Assembly: GCA_009993605.1 (NCBI GenBank) | Contig: JAACTB010000012.1 | Location: forward strand, 167,172 to 231,171 | DNA from: Erythrobacter sp. | GTDB taxonomy: Bacteria > Pseudomonadota > Alphaproteobacteria > Sphingomonadales > Sphingomonadaceae | Length of the DNA: 64,000 nt | Direction of reading: 5' to 3' | Part shown: in pieces, positions 63,025 to 64,000 of the stretch | How the letters are laid out: every line of letters begins with the position of its first letter | Position numbering within the stretch: the stretch's first letter is position 1 | The notes under the pieces: model-generated | What the model was told of the DNA's origin: nothing | The model's database searches: none | What the model saw: the letters and a program-made list of their open reading frames with translations, nothing else | Program-made: the position numbers and the translations under genes

Positions 63025-64000
63025 TCAACCGTCAGCAAGCGTCTCGAGAACGCTTATCGCCGCGCTTGCCGGGTCGGCGAAGGGTTCGTCCGGGCTGGCC
63101 AGCCACCGGTCGTCGCTCGCGACGAGCCCGGCAGCCTTCAAGGCCGCCTCGTCCGCTTCTGCCGGAGTGAGCGCTATCGCCTTGGGGCCGGCATTCACGG
63201 CGCGGATACCGGTTTCGAGCGCGAGTATCGTCAAGAGCGCCCGGTCGATCAAGGACTGGGCGGCATCCGGCAGCGGCCCGAAGCGGTCGGCCAGTTCCGC
63301 CTCGAAGGCCTCCAGCTGGGCGCGCTCGCGCAGCCGGGCCAGACGGATATAGAGATTGAGGCGCACCTCCTCTTCCGGGATCCAGTCGGGCGGGAAAGCG
63401 CCCGCGGAACCGGTGCGGATTTCGGGAAACCATTCGCGCTGCGCTTCGCCACGCGCGCGGCGCAACGCACCTTCGAGCAGGTGCTGGTAGAGCTCGACGC
63501 CGATCAGCTTCATGTGCCCAGCCTGGGCATCGCTCAATATATCGCCCCCTCCCCGCTGGTCCAGATCGGCACCGGCGATGGAGAAACCGGACCCCAGCTG
63601 ATCGAAAGTCTCCAGCGTGCGCAGGCGCTTCGCGGTGGCGTCCGAAACCGTCTCACCCGTGGTCGTCAGGATTACTTGCCCGCGCCTGCGCCCACGTCCC
63701 ACGCGTCCACGCAGCTGGTGCAATTGCGCAAGGCCGAAGCGGTCCGATCGCCAGATGATCATCGTGTTCGCGCGCGGCACGTCGAGCCCCGTCTCGATTA
63801 TATTGGTCGCGAGGAGGATGTCGCCCTTGCCTGCGGCGAACCGGACCATCGCCTCGTCCAGCTCGGCTCCGGGCATCTTGCCATGCACTTCGACAAGCGA
63901 GAGGTCGGGCGCGGTTTTTTCCAGGCGCTTTCGCATCTCGGCGAGATCGGCGATCCGCGGCACGACGACGAAGCTTTGCCCCTTGCGCATCTTTTCGCGC
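63025..64000 (-). CDS. mfd: Transcription-repair coupling factor, C-terminal part
   Basis: About 325 residues are visible; the gene continues past the right edge. This is helicase domain 2 (ATNIIETGLDVPRANTMIIW; GLAQLHQLRGRVGRGRRRGQ) followed by the TRG-like FSIAGADLDQRGGGDILSDA motif and the C-terminal D7 region (YQHLLEGALRRARGEAQ). Mfd releases stalled RNA polymerase and recruits UvrA. The D7 domain ends at residues SVLETLADG before the TGA at 63025. Confidence 0.95.
   Translation of the reverse strand, partial: REKMRKGQSFVVVPRIADLAEMRKRLEKTAPDLSLVEVHGKMPGAELDEAMVRFAAGKGDILLATNIIETGLDVPRANTMIIWRSDRFGLAQLHQLRGRVGRGRRRGQVILTTTGETVSDATAKRLRTLETFDQLGSGFSIAGADLDQRGGGDILSDAQAGHMKLIGVELYQHLLEGALRRARGEAQREWFPEIRTGSAGAFPPDWIPEEEVRLNLYIRLARLRERAQLEAFEAELADRFGPLPDAAQSLIDRALLTILALETGIRAVNAGPKAIALTPAEADEAALKAAGLVASDDRWLASPDEPFADPASAAISVLETLADG

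Noticed and set aside
1..64000. tRNA, rRNA, CRISPR, prophage or integrase attachment sites
   Set aside because: No TPsiC-arm-like words in context, no regularly spaced repeats, and no phage or integrase genes were found by reading; absence is limited by the lack of a covariance-model search.

Overview
The window looks like a chromosome segment of an alphaproteobacterium, most likely Sphingomonadales and close to Erythrobacteraceae. The reasons are the high-GC housekeeping genes, the TonB-dependent receptor types, the HWE-family histidine kinase, the DUF421/DUF389/DUF892 stress proteins and a complete marine-type alginate locus. This placement comes from reading the proteins, not from a database search.

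Region 1 (1-10.1 kb) is core genome. It holds a partial dicarboxylate/amino-acid symporter, dapE, small enzymes (cupin, S1/P1 nuclease, glutathione transferase, VOC protein), a soluble chemoreceptor, and the conserved engB-yidC-yidD-rnpA-rpmH block on the minus strand. Region 2 (10.2-12.5 kb) starts with a comM gene that stops at its ATP-binding loop and runs into a dispersed intergenic repeat. A second copy of the repeat lies on the far side of a small membrane-protein gene.

Region 3 (12.5-23.9 kb) is the least understood and, to me, the most interesting part. A two-component system is followed by an EF-hand protein, three different YHYH-domain secreted or lipoproteins, a TonB-dependent receptor, an RcnB-like protein and a lipoprotein. 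The divergent promoter in the middle carries tandem GGAATGTGG repeats at 11-bp spacing, as expected for an OmpR-type regulator. Several of the proteins share Arg/Gly/Pro-rich RGPP segments. I infer one envelope system, possibly for metal or small-ligand handling; no function is established.

Region 4 (24.2-37.1 kb) is an alginate utilisation locus, all on the minus strand: a TonB-dependent receptor, a GntR/FCD regulator, lyases of families PL6, PL17 and PL7, KdgF, an MFS uronate transporter, a DEH reductase-type SDR and KDG kinase. Only the final KDPG aldolase is missing. Two near-identical TTGnnATACCAA sites flank the regulator gene.

Region 5 (37.1-39.3 kb) is a scar: an arsH 3' remnant cut off by an intact IS3-family element. 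Region 6 (39.4-63 kb) is a stress and signalling island: KatE-type catalase, SRPBCC protein, zinc alcohol dehydrogenase, SDR, two DUF421 paralogues, DUF389 and DUF892 proteins, three histidine kinase/response regulator genes of the PAS/HWE/hybrid type with two single-domain regulators, and a YqcI/YcgG protein beside a frameshifted DUF1989 gene. It also contains a tightly overlapping four-gene operon (GT2, acyl-CoA-dehydrogenase fold, PIG-L deacetylase, methyltransferase) that looks like an uncharacterised amino-sugar or glycolipid pathway. A glycosyltransferase/GH130 pair, probably for beta-mannoside metabolism, closes the island. The window ends inside mfd.

No tRNA, rRNA or CRISPR array was recognised.
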